Of a stretch of 64,000 nt of DNA, positions 17,679 through 25,573 are shown one piece after another. Numbering within the stretch: position 1 is the first letter of the stretch; every line of letters starts with the position of its first letter. Below the pieces are notes generated by a model. That model searched no databases. It was not told the DNA's origin and was given only the letters and a program-made list of their open reading frames with translations. The stretch lies in assembly GCA_963643465.1 (NCBI GenBank), contig CAVIJT010000003.1:1-64000 (forward strand), read 5' to 3'. A program made the translations under genes and the position numbers. This stretch comes from CAG-411 sp963643465. GTDB taxonomy: Bacteria > Bacillota > Clostridia > Lachnospirales > Lachnospiraceae.

Positions 17679-18398
17679 ATGTATTCGTTAGAGGCATTTG
17701 AGAAAGGTCTTTCGGAACTGGAGATAACGTTGTCTGAAAAACAAATGAATCAATTTATAAAATACTATGAAATGTTGGTTGAAAAAAATAAGGTCATGAA
17801 TTTAACTGGCATTACAGAATGGGAAGAGGTTGTACAGAAGCATTTTTTGGATAGTTTATCTCTTGTGTATGCGGTGGATATAGAAGATGGTATGAAGGTA
17901 TTGGATTTAGGAACAGGGGCTGGATTTCCGGGAATCCCTCTGAAAATAGCATTTCCAGAGATGAACATTGTACTTCTTGATTCTTTGAATAAGCGTATTA
18001 AGTTTTTGCAGGAAGTAATAGATACGCTAGCTTTAAAAGGGATCAAAGCAATTCATGGTCGTGCAGAGGAACTTGCTCAAAAGAAGGAATATCGAGAATC
18101 TTTTGAAGTAGTAGTATCCAGAGCGGTTGCAAATTTATCTACTTTATCAGAATATTGTATTCCTTTTGTTGAAGTGGGAGGAAGTTTTGTGGCATATAAG
18201 TCTGGAGAGATAGGAGAAGAACTGAATGCGGCAGATCCTGCAATTCTTATGCTTGGAGGAACATTAGCTTCTGTGGAGGAATTTTTACTTCCAGATTCGG
18301 ATGTAAGTCGTTCTCTGATTGTTATTGATAAAGAGGAAAGTACCAAAAAGAAGTATCCAAGAGGTGGAGGGAAACCTTCAAAAGACCCTTTGCATTAA
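17679..18398 (+). CDS. rsmG: 16S rRNA (guanine527-N7)-methyltransferase RsmG
   Basis: SAM-dependent methyltransferase acting on G527 (E. coli numbering) of 16S rRNA; loss gives low-level streptomycin resistance in known species. The SAM-binding motif VLDLGTGAGFPGIPLKIA lies near residue 70, and NLTGI, HFLDSL and SRAVANL are family landmarks. It is 239 residues, with GGGAG upstream. It ends the mnmE-mnmG-rsmG operon at a strong bidirectional hairpin. Confidence 0.97.
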   Translation: MYSLEAFEKGLSELEITLSEKQMNQFIKYYEMLVEKNKVMNLTGITEWEEVVQKHFLDSLSLVYAVDIEDGMKVLDLGTGAGFPGIPLKIAFPEMNIVLLDSLNKRIKFLQEVIDTLALKGIKAIHGRAEELAQKKEYRESFEVVVSRAVANLSTLSEYCIPFVEVGGSFVAYKSGEIGEELNAADPAILMLGGTLASVEEFLLPDSDVSRSLIVIDKEESTKKKYPRGGGKPSKDPLH

Positions 18399-18415
18399 AT
18401 GGAATGTTCATAAGC

Positions 18416-18445
18416 AAAGCGAGTAGGCTGAAGCCTACTCGCTTT
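18416..18445. terminator. Bidirectional terminator (CGAGTAG hairpin family)
   Basis: AAAGCGAGTAGGCT (18416-18429) and AGCCTACTCGCTTT (18432-18445) are perfectly complementary over 14 bp. It sits between convergent rsmG (+) and the hydrolase gene (-). The core CGAGTAGGCTGA recurs in hairpins at 51293 and 59108. Confidence 0.85.
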
Positions 18446-18451
18446 ATATAT

Positions 18452-19423
18452 TTATTCAACTGTTCCATTTTCCAGATAGGTCTCGCAAATATCTGAAAAT
18501 TCTTCTGGTTTTTCAATTTGAGGTAAGAATTTACAATTAGGTATAATTGCTACCTCTGTGTTGGAATTTAAGAAAATCTTCCAATCTGAAATATCTGTTT
18601 TGTATTCCATAAATTCGCCTAGAATCACACAAGTTGGAGTGGACATGTCTGTATATTTATCTATTACATCACAGCCTAAATAATGGCAAATTTCACTTGC
18701 AAATAAATATTTGCTTGTACTTCCCTTTAGATGTGCGGCTTCATGATAACGAGATACATAGCTTAGTGTATCAGATGAATTGCTTGCAAAGTATTTTGTA
18801 TGGAATCTTCTGAGTAATGCAGAATTGGTAGTATAACAACAGTAAATAAGCGTTCCGATAATTGGGAACTCTAAAAGTTTCTTTTTATACAAATCCTGTT
18901 TAGTTGGCATTTGATTCGCATCACAGAAATCCACTGGATTTATAAAAATCATATGAGAGAAGGTATTTTTTCTAAATTTCTCTATCATGATGGTAATAGG
19001 AACTGTATTGCCCGTTGCAATTACATCTGGTTGTTCACCGATTATATTTCGGATAAAATCGGAAAGAATTTGTACATATAAATAGCTGGTATAAGTGATT
19101 CTTGGTTTATCAGAACGACCGCAGCCAAGTAAATCGACAGTATAAACTGTGTGATTCTTGGCAAAAGTTTGCACTACTTTGTGCCATTCATATTCAGAAC
19201 TGCAACAATTTAGATCATGTAACAATAACAAAGGAGTGCCTTTTCCTGTTTTGGTATAAAAGATGTTGCCGTGTTTGTGTTTATAATATTGACCGTGTTT
19301 GCTGAACAGTTTTTCCTGTTTGGTAGAAAAATAAAAAATGAAACGATTGATGGCATAGATTGCAGATAAAATAGAAAATATATGTGCCAATAAATCAAAT
19401 AATTTTTGTTTCTGTTTTTTCAT
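18452..19423 (-). CDS. Membrane-anchored alpha/beta-hydrolase-fold protein, catalytic residues replaced
   Basis: The 323-residue protein has one N-terminal membrane segment (about 9-32) and then an alpha/beta-hydrolase fold: LLLLHD at 65-70 (oxyanion region), VDLLGCGRSDKP at 96-107, and a cap region. The nucleophile elbow, normally G-x-S-x-G, reads GNTVP (138-142), so threonine stands where serine is expected. The C-terminal site normally written CGHLPQxEKPEEF reads CKFLPQIEKPEEF, so the catalytic histidine (about 299) is Phe. It is likely a non-catalytic or altered member. It stands alone on the minus strand, convergent with rsmG. Confidence 0.8.
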   Translation of the reverse strand: MKKQKQKLFDLLAHIFSILSAIYAINRFIFYFSTKQEKLFSKHGQYYKHKHGNIFYTKTGKGTPLLLLHDLNCCSSEYEWHKVVQTFAKNHTVYTVDLLGCGRSDKPRITYTSYLYVQILSDFIRNIIGEQPDVIATGNTVPITIMIEKFRKNTFSHMIFINPVDFCDANQMPTKQDLYKKKLLEFPIIGTLIYCCYTTNSALLRRFHTKYFASNSSDTLSYVSRYHEAAHLKGSTSKYLFASEICHYLGCDVIDKYTDMSTPTCVILGEFMEYKTDISDWKIFLNSNTEVAIIPNCKFLPQIEKPEEFSDICETYLENGTVE

Positions 19424-19492
19424 GTAATCACCTCTCTTATCTTATATTATAATAAAAATGCGTATTTCATACAATAAAAAAGTATAATTTGT

Positions 19493-19521
19493 TTTACAAA
19501 TCTTGGATGGTGGGATATAAT
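19493..19521 (+). promoter_or_regulatory. Promoter of the DegS/DegU-like pair
   Basis: TTTACA (19493-19498), 17 bp, TATAAT (19516-19521). The predicted leader of about 95 bases contains AGGGATACAAGCCCT, a small hairpin, and no riboswitch that I recognise. Confidence 0.65.
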
Positions 19522-19623
19522 AAAAATAGGTGTATTTTTTTGCTTGCGTCTACTATAAAGATTAGGGATACAAGCCCTGTTTTGGGTGCAGTGACCTTAG
19601 TTGGAATTTAGGAGATACAAGCA

Positions 19624-20694
19624 GTGTATCGGGAGGTTTTGGATTTGACGGAGCATGAGAAGATGGAGATTTTTCTGCGTGAGATTTTAATGAACATCGA
19701 GAGTGAACAGAATATTACAATACGCAGATTGGAAGATTTTCACCGTAAGGTTGAGTCATTAAACCGCGAAAAAGTCTTAATAGAACAGAAGTTGCAGGAT
19801 AATATTAGCTTTTTTAATCCTACATGTGCGAAAAATAGAGAGAAGCTAGAAGAGATTAATCAATCGCTTTTACAGTGTCATAGTGAGATAGATGCTACCA
19901 AGGAGCAATTGAAAGAACTCAACGCTAAGATAAATACGATGGGAAAGATTGTTTCGTTTTTGAAAGAACATTCTCCTGAGGTTGAGAATAAAGTAAAAGA
20001 GCCAGACCATTTTACAGCCAGTGGTATTTCTATTTTAGAAGCACAAGAAATGGAACGAAAGAGGATTGCAAGGGATTTGCACGATTCTACGGTGCAAAGT
20101 TTAACAAATATTGTGCATAAGACAGAATATTGTAGCAAGATGATAGATAAAGATGCAGTACAAGTAAAATTCGAATTAGTTTCTATGATGGAGAATATAC
20201 GCAATTGCATTGATGATATGAGAAGAATCATTTATGATTTGCGTCCTATGTCTATTGATGATCTTGGTCTTGTCCCTACTATCCAAAGATTTGTTGAACA
20301 GAATAAGGCAGAACATGAAGGCATGAAGTTTAAGATTCAGGTGACTTCAAAGAGTGCGGAAGTAGATTTGCCTTCTGTAGTTACGTTGACGATTTTTCGG
20401 ATTGTGCAGGAAGCATGTAACAATATTTTCAAATATTCTCAGGCAAAGAATGTAATTATTGCAATTTCCTATTTAGAGGATAAAATTGAAGTTTCGGTAC
20501 AGGATGATGGAGTTGGATTTGACAAGAGTTCTATAGGAAAAGGCGAAAAGAGTAAGAGTTCGGGATTTGGACTTTCGATTATGCAGGAGAGAGTGCAGCT
20601 TCTTTCCGGTTCTTTTTCTATTGACAGTCAGTTAGGTCAGGGAACAAAAGTCTCTATCGAGATTCCTTATGGGGCAGTTGAAGAAGGAGTTTAA
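19624..20694 (+). CDS. Cytoplasmic sensor histidine kinase, DegS-like
   Basis: The 356-residue kinase has no membrane segment. Residues about 30-125 are a long coiled coil typical of DegS-type sensors. The HisKA_3 dimerisation helix carries the phospho-acceptor H153 in RIARDLHDSTVQ, and the C-terminal ATPase has DDGVGFD and GFGLSIMQERV. The GTG at 19624 has GGAG nine bases upstream; a TTG seven codons later with GGGAGG at ideal spacing is an equally good start. It is followed by a cognate LuxR-type regulator, so the two should form one two-component system. The signal is unknown. Confidence 0.9.
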   Translation: MYREVLDLTEHEKMEIFLREILMNIESEQNITIRRLEDFHRKVESLNREKVLIEQKLQDNISFFNPTCAKNREKLEEINQSLLQCHSEIDATKEQLKELNAKINTMGKIVSFLKEHSPEVENKVKEPDHFTASGISILEAQEMERKRIARDLHDSTVQSLTNIVHKTEYCSKMIDKDAVQVKFELVSMMENIRNCIDDMRRIIYDLRPMSIDDLGLVPTIQRFVEQNKAEHEGMKFKIQVTSKSAEVDLPSVVTLTIFRIVQEACNNIFKYSQAKNVIIAISYLEDKIEVSVQDDGVGFDKSSIGKGEKSKSSGFGLSIMQERVQLLSGSFSIDSQLGQGTKVSIEIPYGAVEEGV

Positions 20695-20815
20695 TCAAAC
20701 TACCACTAAAATGGAACTATTTATGAACAAAAGAATAAACTAAAAATAGGTAATTGAAATGGGTAGTTATCTATTGGATGTACGAGGCAAGATGAAACAG
20801 AAAGGGGTACAAGTG

Positions 20816-21457
20816 ATGCAGGTTGAGGTTGTTATCGTGGATGACCACGTAATGGTCAGAGAAGGTATCAAACAATTGCTTGAGATGGATGGAGATATTC
20901 GAGTAATTGGAGAAGCAAGTGATGGAGAGGAAGGATTAAAAGTAGTAGAAGAAACTGATCCAGATGTTTTATTATTAGATGTAAATATGCCTAAAATGAA
21001 TGGGTTAGAAGTTTTACAAAAAATAAAAGAAAGTGGAATTCGTAGAAAAGTGCTTATTCTTACTATTCATAACGAAGTGGAATATTTGTTAAAGGCAATT
21101 GAGATTGGTGTAGATGGATATGTATTAAAAGATTCTGAACTTTCGGTGTTACGCAAAGCAATTTTTTCTATATATGAAGGAAACACTTACATTCAACCTT
21201 CTTTAGCTCCATTGTTAAAGAAAAAATTGGAAGAACCTGCTCCAATTGAAGGAAATGAAGAAGGCCTTACAAAGAGAGAGATGGAAGTATTAAAATTAGT
21301 TGCAGAAGGTCTCTATAACAAGGAAATTGCAGACCGATTGACTATTAGCGAGAAAACAGTAAAAAATCATGTTTCCAATATTTTTAGAAAGATAGATGTA
21401 TCGGATCGAACACAAGCAGCGGTATATGCTATTCGGAACGGATTTGTAGAGTTATAA
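20816..21457 (+). CDS. NarL/LuxR-family response regulator, DegU-like
   Basis: The 213-residue regulator has a receiver domain with acidic pocket VDDH, phospho-acceptor D55 in LLLDVNMPKMNG and Lys in VLKDSE. Its C-terminal LuxR helix-turn-helix has LTKREMEVLKLVAEG and SEKTVKNHVSNIFRKI. I use the ATG at 20816 because AAAGGGG lies eight bases before it and the receiver begins at once; the frame is open to 20759. It should be phosphorylated by the upstream kinase. Targets cannot be read from this window. Confidence 0.93.
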   Translation: MQVEVVIVDDHVMVREGIKQLLEMDGDIRVIGEASDGEEGLKVVEETDPDVLLLDVNMPKMNGLEVLQKIKESGIRRKVLILTIHNEVEYLLKAIEIGVDGYVLKDSELSVLRKAIFSIYEGNTYIQPSLAPLLKKKLEEPAPIEGNEEGLTKREMEVLKLVAEGLYNKEIADRLTISEKTVKNHVSNIFRKIDVSDRTQAAVYAIRNGFVEL

Positions 21458-21460
21458 GTA

Positions 21461-21507
21461 AAAGTGTATTTGTTCAATATTAATTGTTCAAATACACTTT
21501 TTTGTTT
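21461..21507 (+). terminator. Terminator after the response regulator
   Basis: AAGTGTATTTG (from 21462) pairs with CAAATACACTT (from 21489) around a 16-base loop, followed by TTTTTTGTTTTTT. Confidence 0.85.
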
Positions 21508-21569
21508 TTTATTTTATTCAAGTTATAGATATATAATAAAAAAAATGTTATAATGTATGTTGCGAAAAA

Positions 21570-21585
21570 TGTTTCACGTGAAACA
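21570..21585. other. parS: parS centromere site
   Basis: TGTTTCACGTGAAACA is a perfect 16-bp palindrome identical to the consensus parS bound by ParB/Spo0J. It lies 117 bp before parA. Confidence 0.97.
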
Positions 21586-21701
21586 TTTTTCACTTTATAG
21601 AAAAGAACGTCCTATAAGTGAAAACGCTCTACGAGGATGTCACAGCTGCGTAAGGTGAATTGTTTTACAGGATGGATTACAAAAAGAAATGAGGAAATAA
21701 G

Positions 21702-22481
21702 ATGGGGAGAATTATTGCTGTTGCCAATCAAAAAGGCGGCGTTGGTAAGACAACAACTGCAACTAATTTATCTGCCTGCCTTGCGGAAAAAGGAAAAAAG
21801 GTATTAGCAGTAGACCTTGATCCACAGGGTAATATGACAAGTGGGTTAGGTGTAGACAAAAATGAAGTGGAAAACACAGTATACGAATTGATATTAGATG
21901 AGTGTACCATAAAAGAATGTATTCAAGAGGAAATATTAGAAAATTTATCACTATTGCCATCTAATGTAGATCTTGCAGGAGCTGAGATTGAACTTATTGG
22001 AGTGGAAAATAAAGAATTTATTCTAAGAGAATCTATTAATCAGGTGAAAAATGATTACGATTTTATCATTATTGATTGTCCGCCATCATTAAATACACTA
22101 ACAGTAAATGCTATGACAACAGCAGATACAGTTCTAGTTCCTATTCAATGTGAATTTTTTGCATTGGAAGGATTGTCACAGTTGATACATACTATCAATC
22201 TAGTTCGAGAAAGATTAAATCCATCATTAGATATCGAAGGTGTAGTTTTCACTATGTATGATGCCAGAACAAATTTATCATTACAAGTAGTAGAAAATGT
22301 AAAAGAAAATTTAAATCAAACTATTTATAAATCTATTATACCCCGTAATGTTCGTTTGGCGGAAGCCCCTAGTCATGGACAACCTATTACAATGTACGAT
22401 TCAAAGTCTGCCGGAGCAGAGGCATATCGTGAACTTGCAAATGAAGTGATTGAAAATGCAATGGATGGTGGATATTTCTAA
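21702..22481 (+). CDS. parA: Chromosome partitioning ATPase ParA (Soj)
   Basis: Deviant Walker ATPase that segregates origins with ParB and can modulate DnaA. The 259-residue protein has the P-loop KGGVGKTTT with the signature lysine, the switch IIIDCPPSLN and DLDPQGNMTSG. GAGGAAATAAG precedes the ATG. It forms an operon with parB 142 bp downstream. Confidence 0.96.
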   Translation: MGRIIAVANQKGGVGKTTTATNLSACLAEKGKKVLAVDLDPQGNMTSGLGVDKNEVENTVYELILDECTIKECIQEEILENLSLLPSNVDLAGAEIELIGVENKEFILRESINQVKNDYDFIIIDCPPSLNTLTVNAMTTADTVLVPIQCEFFALEGLSQLIHTINLVRERLNPSLDIEGVVFTMYDARTNLSLQVVENVKENLNQTIYKSIIPRNVRLAEAPSHGQPITMYDSKSAGAEAYRELANEVIENAMDGGYF

Positions 22482-22623
22482 AGATTGCAGATAAAATTTG
22501 CAAAATAAAAGTGATACTGTGAAAACGTATGTGTTGTAGAAAGTGATTTGGAATGCAAATAAGAGATTGTTTATTACCATAATCACGAAGCAAGAATGAT
22601 AGAATACAGGAAGGAGTTAAAAC

Positions 22624-23523
22624 ATGGCAAGAGCAAAAGGACTTGGTAAAGGATTAGATTCCATGATACCAAAGAAAGTAATGCCTGATACAAAACAAAC
22701 AAAAAAAGAAGAAAAAGAAAATGTTTCACGTGAAACATTAATTAAAATTAATGAGATTGAGCCAAATCGTGAGCAGCCACGTAGAAATTTTAATGAGGAT
22801 GCGTTGCAGGAATTGGCAGATTCCATTAGGCAGTATGGTGTTTTACAACCGTTGCTTTTGCAGAAGAAGGATAAATATTATGAGATTATTGCCGGAGAGA
22901 GAAGATGGAGAGCTGCTAGAATGGCAGGAGTGAAAGAGATTCCTGCTATTGTTAAGGAGTATTCTTCTCAGGAAGTGATTGAAATTGCATTGATAGAGAA
23001 TATTCAACGTGAAGATTTGAATCCAATCGAAGAGGCAATGGCATATCAAAAGTTGATTACAGAATTCAAGTTAAAACAGGATGAATTAGCAGAACGGGTA
23101 TCCAAAAGTAGAACAGCAATTACAAATTCTATGCGATTGTTGAAACTTTGTCCCAAAGTACAAGAGATGCTAATTGAAGAAATGATTAGTAGTGGACATG
23201 CAAGAGCTTTGATTCCTATTGAGGATGCAAAAGAACAAGAAACTGTAGCACAGGAAGTATTTGATAAAAAGTTAAGTGTAAGAGAAACGGAAGCATTAGT
23301 AAAGAAGTTACTAAAAGATGAACCTGAAAAAAAGGAAAAAGAAAAGAATACAACAGAAAATATAATATATAAAGATATCGAAGAAAAAATCAAAGGAATT
23401 ATTGGTACTAAGGTATCTATTCAAAAGAAAACTAAGAAAAAGGGAAAAATAGAAATTGAATATTATTCTCCAGAAGATTTAGACCGCATTTTAGATTTAT
23501 TAATGTCTATTAAGCAGGCATAG
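22624..23523 (+). CDS. parB: Chromosome partitioning protein ParB (Spo0J)
   Basis: CTP-dependent parS-binding clamp, 299 residues. The N-terminal domain has INEIEPNREQPRRNF and the CTPase motif GERRWRAARMAG. IENIQREDLNPIEEA and the helix-turn-helix KQDELAERVSKSRTAITN (about 140-160) bind parS. A Lys/Glu-rich linker leads to the C-terminal dimerisation domain. GGAAGGAG is upstream. The gene itself contains a perfect parS. Confidence 0.96.
   Translation: MARAKGLGKGLDSMIPKKVMPDTKQTKKEEKENVSRETLIKINEIEPNREQPRRNFNEDALQELADSIRQYGVLQPLLLQKKDKYYEIIAGERRWRAARMAGVKEIPAIVKEYSSQEVIEIALIENIQREDLNPIEEAMAYQKLITEFKLKQDELAERVSKSRTAITNSMRLLKLCPKVQEMLIEEMISSGHARALIPIEDAKEQETVAQEVFDKKLSVRETEALVKKLLKDEPEKKEKEKNTTENIIYKDIEEKIKGIIGTKVSIQKKTKKKGKIEIEYYSPEDLDRILDLLMSIKQA
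22722..22737. other. parS: Second parS site, inside parB
   Basis: TGTTTCACGTGAAACA is identical to the site at 21570 and encodes part of the linker NVSRETL near residue 35 of ParB. The two sites are 1,152 bp apart. Confidence 0.96.
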
Positions 23524-23579
23524 ATTTACTTTGAAAGTGTGATTTTTATAAAAAAATAGGAAAGGAATAGAAAGAGACA

Positions 23580-24080
23580 ATGAAATTATTTGACACAATT
23601 GGTATTGATGGAAGTTATGTAGTATTAGGATTAGCAGCATTTAGTATAATTTTATTGATTTTGATTATTGTTCTATTTGCTAAGAACAGTAAATTGCGAA
23701 AGAAATATGAAACATTTATGCAGGGGGAAGAGGCAACCAGTTTGGAAAAAATGTTTGCCAAAAAGTTTGGTGAAGTAGATGGATTAATACAAAAGACATC
23801 TAGTTTAGAGAAAAAGATGCAGATTATAGATGAAACATTGCTTGGTACTTATCAAAAACTCGGTATTGTAAAATACGATGCTTTTGAAATGGGAGGAAAA
23901 CTGAGTTTTGTATTAGCTCTATTAAATGAGAAGAATGATGGATTTATTATTAATTGTATGCACAGTACAAGAGAAGGATGTTATACTTATGTAAAAGAGA
24001 TTATAAAGGGTGAATCTTTTGTAATTCTTGCAACAGAAGAAAAAGAAGCATTGGATATGGCTATGAATGCAAACGAATAA
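23580..24080 (+). CDS. DUF4446 family membrane-anchored protein
   Basis: The 166-residue protein has one N-terminal membrane helix (about 14-34) followed by a charged coiled-coil stretch (about 35-90) and a small alpha/beta domain containing KYDAFEMGGKLSFVLALLN and GFIINCMHSTREGCYTYVK. I recognise this as the DUF4446 family, which often follows parB in Firmicutes; its function is not known to me. The region after the helix would face the cytoplasm if the N-terminus is outside. A GAAAGAGAC ribosome binding site precedes the ATG. Confidence 0.82.
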   Translation: MKLFDTIGIDGSYVVLGLAAFSIILLILIIVLFAKNSKLRKKYETFMQGEEATSLEKMFAKKFGEVDGLIQKTSSLEKKMQIIDETLLGTYQKLGIVKYDAFEMGGKLSFVLALLNEKNDGFIINCMHSTREGCYTYVKEIIKGESFVILATEEKEALDMAMNANE

Positions 24081-24098
24081 AGAAAAGTTGGTGCAATA

Positions 24099-25166
24099 AT
24101 GAGAAAAGTAGCTGTGAAAGCGATAAAAGGAGACGAAGTGCTGGCGCAGGACATTATCAGTGAATATGATACATTACTTATGTCTGCTGGAGTTGTCTTG
24201 AAAAAAGAATATGTACATAGACTGGAAGAAATGGGAATTCAATACATTTATGTAGAAGATGAATTTGCACAGGGAATTGAAAAGAGTGACATTACTGAGA
24301 TTAAAATTAAAGAGCAATGTCAGAAAGAAGTACAAGAAACATTAGACAAGTTTACCTATTGTGGAAGCAGTGAATTAGAAGTGCTGAAAGAAGTGGCACA
24401 GGAAATTATAGTAGATTTGTTGGAAGAACCAGACATTATGTTTAATGTAAGTGGTGTACGGCAAAAAGCGGAAAGTGCATATTCCCATTCTATTAATGTG
24501 GCAGCACTGGCAGTATTTCTTGCTCTTAGAATGAAAATTGATAAGAAAAGAGTGAGAGAAATTGCAATAGGAGCATTATTACATGATATTGGATATACTT
24601 ATGTACAGACAGAAATGAAGGATAAGAAATACGCAGATTTTTCGGAAAAGGAAAAAAAGGAAATACAAATGCACGTAATCTACGGTTATACAGCCATAGA
24701 AAAGCAGGATTGGATTTCTAATATGGCAAAGGATATTATATTGCATCATCATGAGCATGTGGATGGAACTGGTTATCCTATGCATATTGACGGTGAAAAA
24801 ATGCACCTAGGTGCAAAAATTGTAGCTGTTTGTGATGCTTTCGATAATTTTGTGTATGGGACATTTTTGGATAGTATGAAAGTGCATGAGGCAATAGAAT
24901 ATATTGTATCTCATGCGGGAACAGAATTTGATCCTAAAGTGGTAAAAGTATTTAATGTAAGCATTGCAGCTTATCCAACAGGAACTACAGTGCTTACCAA
25001 TGAGGGAGAAATCGGTATTGTAATCAGACAAAATAAAGAGCAGCCAACACGACCTGTTCTTCGAATGCTAAAAGATAAAAATGGAAACAAATATAAGGAA
25101 TGGGTAGAAAAGGATTTGTTGAAAGAGTTGAGTTTGTTTGTAAAGGATACGATAGAAACTATATAA
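24099..25166 (+). CDS. HD-GYP domain protein (putative c-di-GMP phosphodiesterase)
   Basis: The 355-residue protein has an N-terminal approximately 110-residue domain (VKAIKGDEVLAQDI onward) seen in HD-GYP proteins of clostridia, then an HD-GYP domain with SHSINVAALA, LLHDIG, HHHEHVDGTGYP and GAKIVAVCDAFDN. All metal and GYP motif residues appear intact, so hydrolysis of c-di-GMP is plausible. There is no membrane segment or receiver domain. It follows the DUF4446 gene by 18 bp and is closed by a long hairpin. Confidence 0.88.
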   Translation: MRKVAVKAIKGDEVLAQDIISEYDTLLMSAGVVLKKEYVHRLEEMGIQYIYVEDEFAQGIEKSDITEIKIKEQCQKEVQETLDKFTYCGSSELEVLKEVAQEIIVDLLEEPDIMFNVSGVRQKAESAYSHSINVAALAVFLALRMKIDKKRVREIAIGALLHDIGYTYVQTEMKDKKYADFSEKEKKEIQMHVIYGYTAIEKQDWISNMAKDIILHHHEHVDGTGYPMHIDGEKMHLGAKIVAVCDAFDNFVYGTFLDSMKVHEAIEYIVSHAGTEFDPKVVKVFNVSIAAYPTGTTVLTNEGEIGIVIRQNKEQPTRPVLRMLKDKNGNKYKEWVEKDLLKELSLFVKDTIETI

Positions 25167-25195
25167 ATAGGGTTGAAATCAGAAAATGAATGAGT

Positions 25196-25248
25196 TATAA
25201 TAATGGTTGTCGGTGAGCATTTAGCTACATTGACAACCATTTATTATA
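25196..25248 (+). terminator. Terminator-like hairpin before the serS T-box
   Basis: TATAATAATGGTTGTC (from 25196) pairs with GACAACCATTTATTATA (25232-25248) around a 20-base loop. The T-tract is poor, but the stem is long. Confidence 0.65.
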
Positions 25249-25258
25249 TTGTAAATCT

Positions 25259-25475
25259 GAGAAGAAAAGATAAATGGAAATTTTCAGAGAGCCGATGGGT
25301 GGTGTGAATCGGTAATGGAAGTTTATCGGTCCACTTCTGTTAAGAGCCGGTTAAGAGCCGGAAGGTTGGTATCCTTTATTTTACCGAAAGAGGTCTTTGT
25401 GATACAAAGGCAATCTGGGTGGCAACGCGGAATTCATTTCGTCCCAATAGTAGGGAGAAGTGAATTTTTTTTTTA
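25259..25475 (+). promoter_or_regulatory. T-box riboswitch controlling serS (specifier UCC)
   Basis: The T-box sequence GGGTGGCAACGCGG lies at 25417-25430 (consensus GGGTGGNACCGCG). The bases AATTCATTTCGTCCC (from 25431) and GGGAGAAGTGAATT followed by nine Ts form the terminator. Stem I is closed by AGAAG (25260-25264) with CTTCT; its distal loop has GAGAGCC and GGTGGTGTGAA. By alignment with known T-boxes the specifier is TCC (25330-25332), a serine codon. The UGGC bulge would pair with the tRNA 3' end GCCA, matching the discriminator G of tRNA-Ser seen at 147. Uncharged tRNA-Ser should raise serS expression. Confidence 0.92.
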
Positions 25476-25478
25476 CTC

Positions 25479-25530
25479 GTAACTATTCAGAACCCTCTGT
25501 AATGGAACAAGTCACTCATGAGTGTTCATT
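25479..25530. repeat. TIR-element relative upstream of serS
   Basis: GTAACTATTCAGAACCCT (25479-25496) is identical to the left end of the element at 48591-48608. It is followed by TAATGGAACAAGT, similar to TAATGGGACAATT of that element, and a hairpin around CACTCATGAGTG. The right terminal repeat is missing. It lies between the T-box terminator and the serS ribosome binding site, so it is in the serS leader. Confidence 0.75.
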
Positions 25531-25573
25531 AAATTAGTAGTAGTAAATAATAAAAGAAAGGTGAGAATAAATA

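Noticed and set aside
19522..19623. A possible riboswitch in the leader of the DegS-like kinase
   Set aside because: Only a short AGGGATACAAGCCCT hairpin is visible; none of the conserved cores of known riboswitches (including c-di-GMP types) could be matched.
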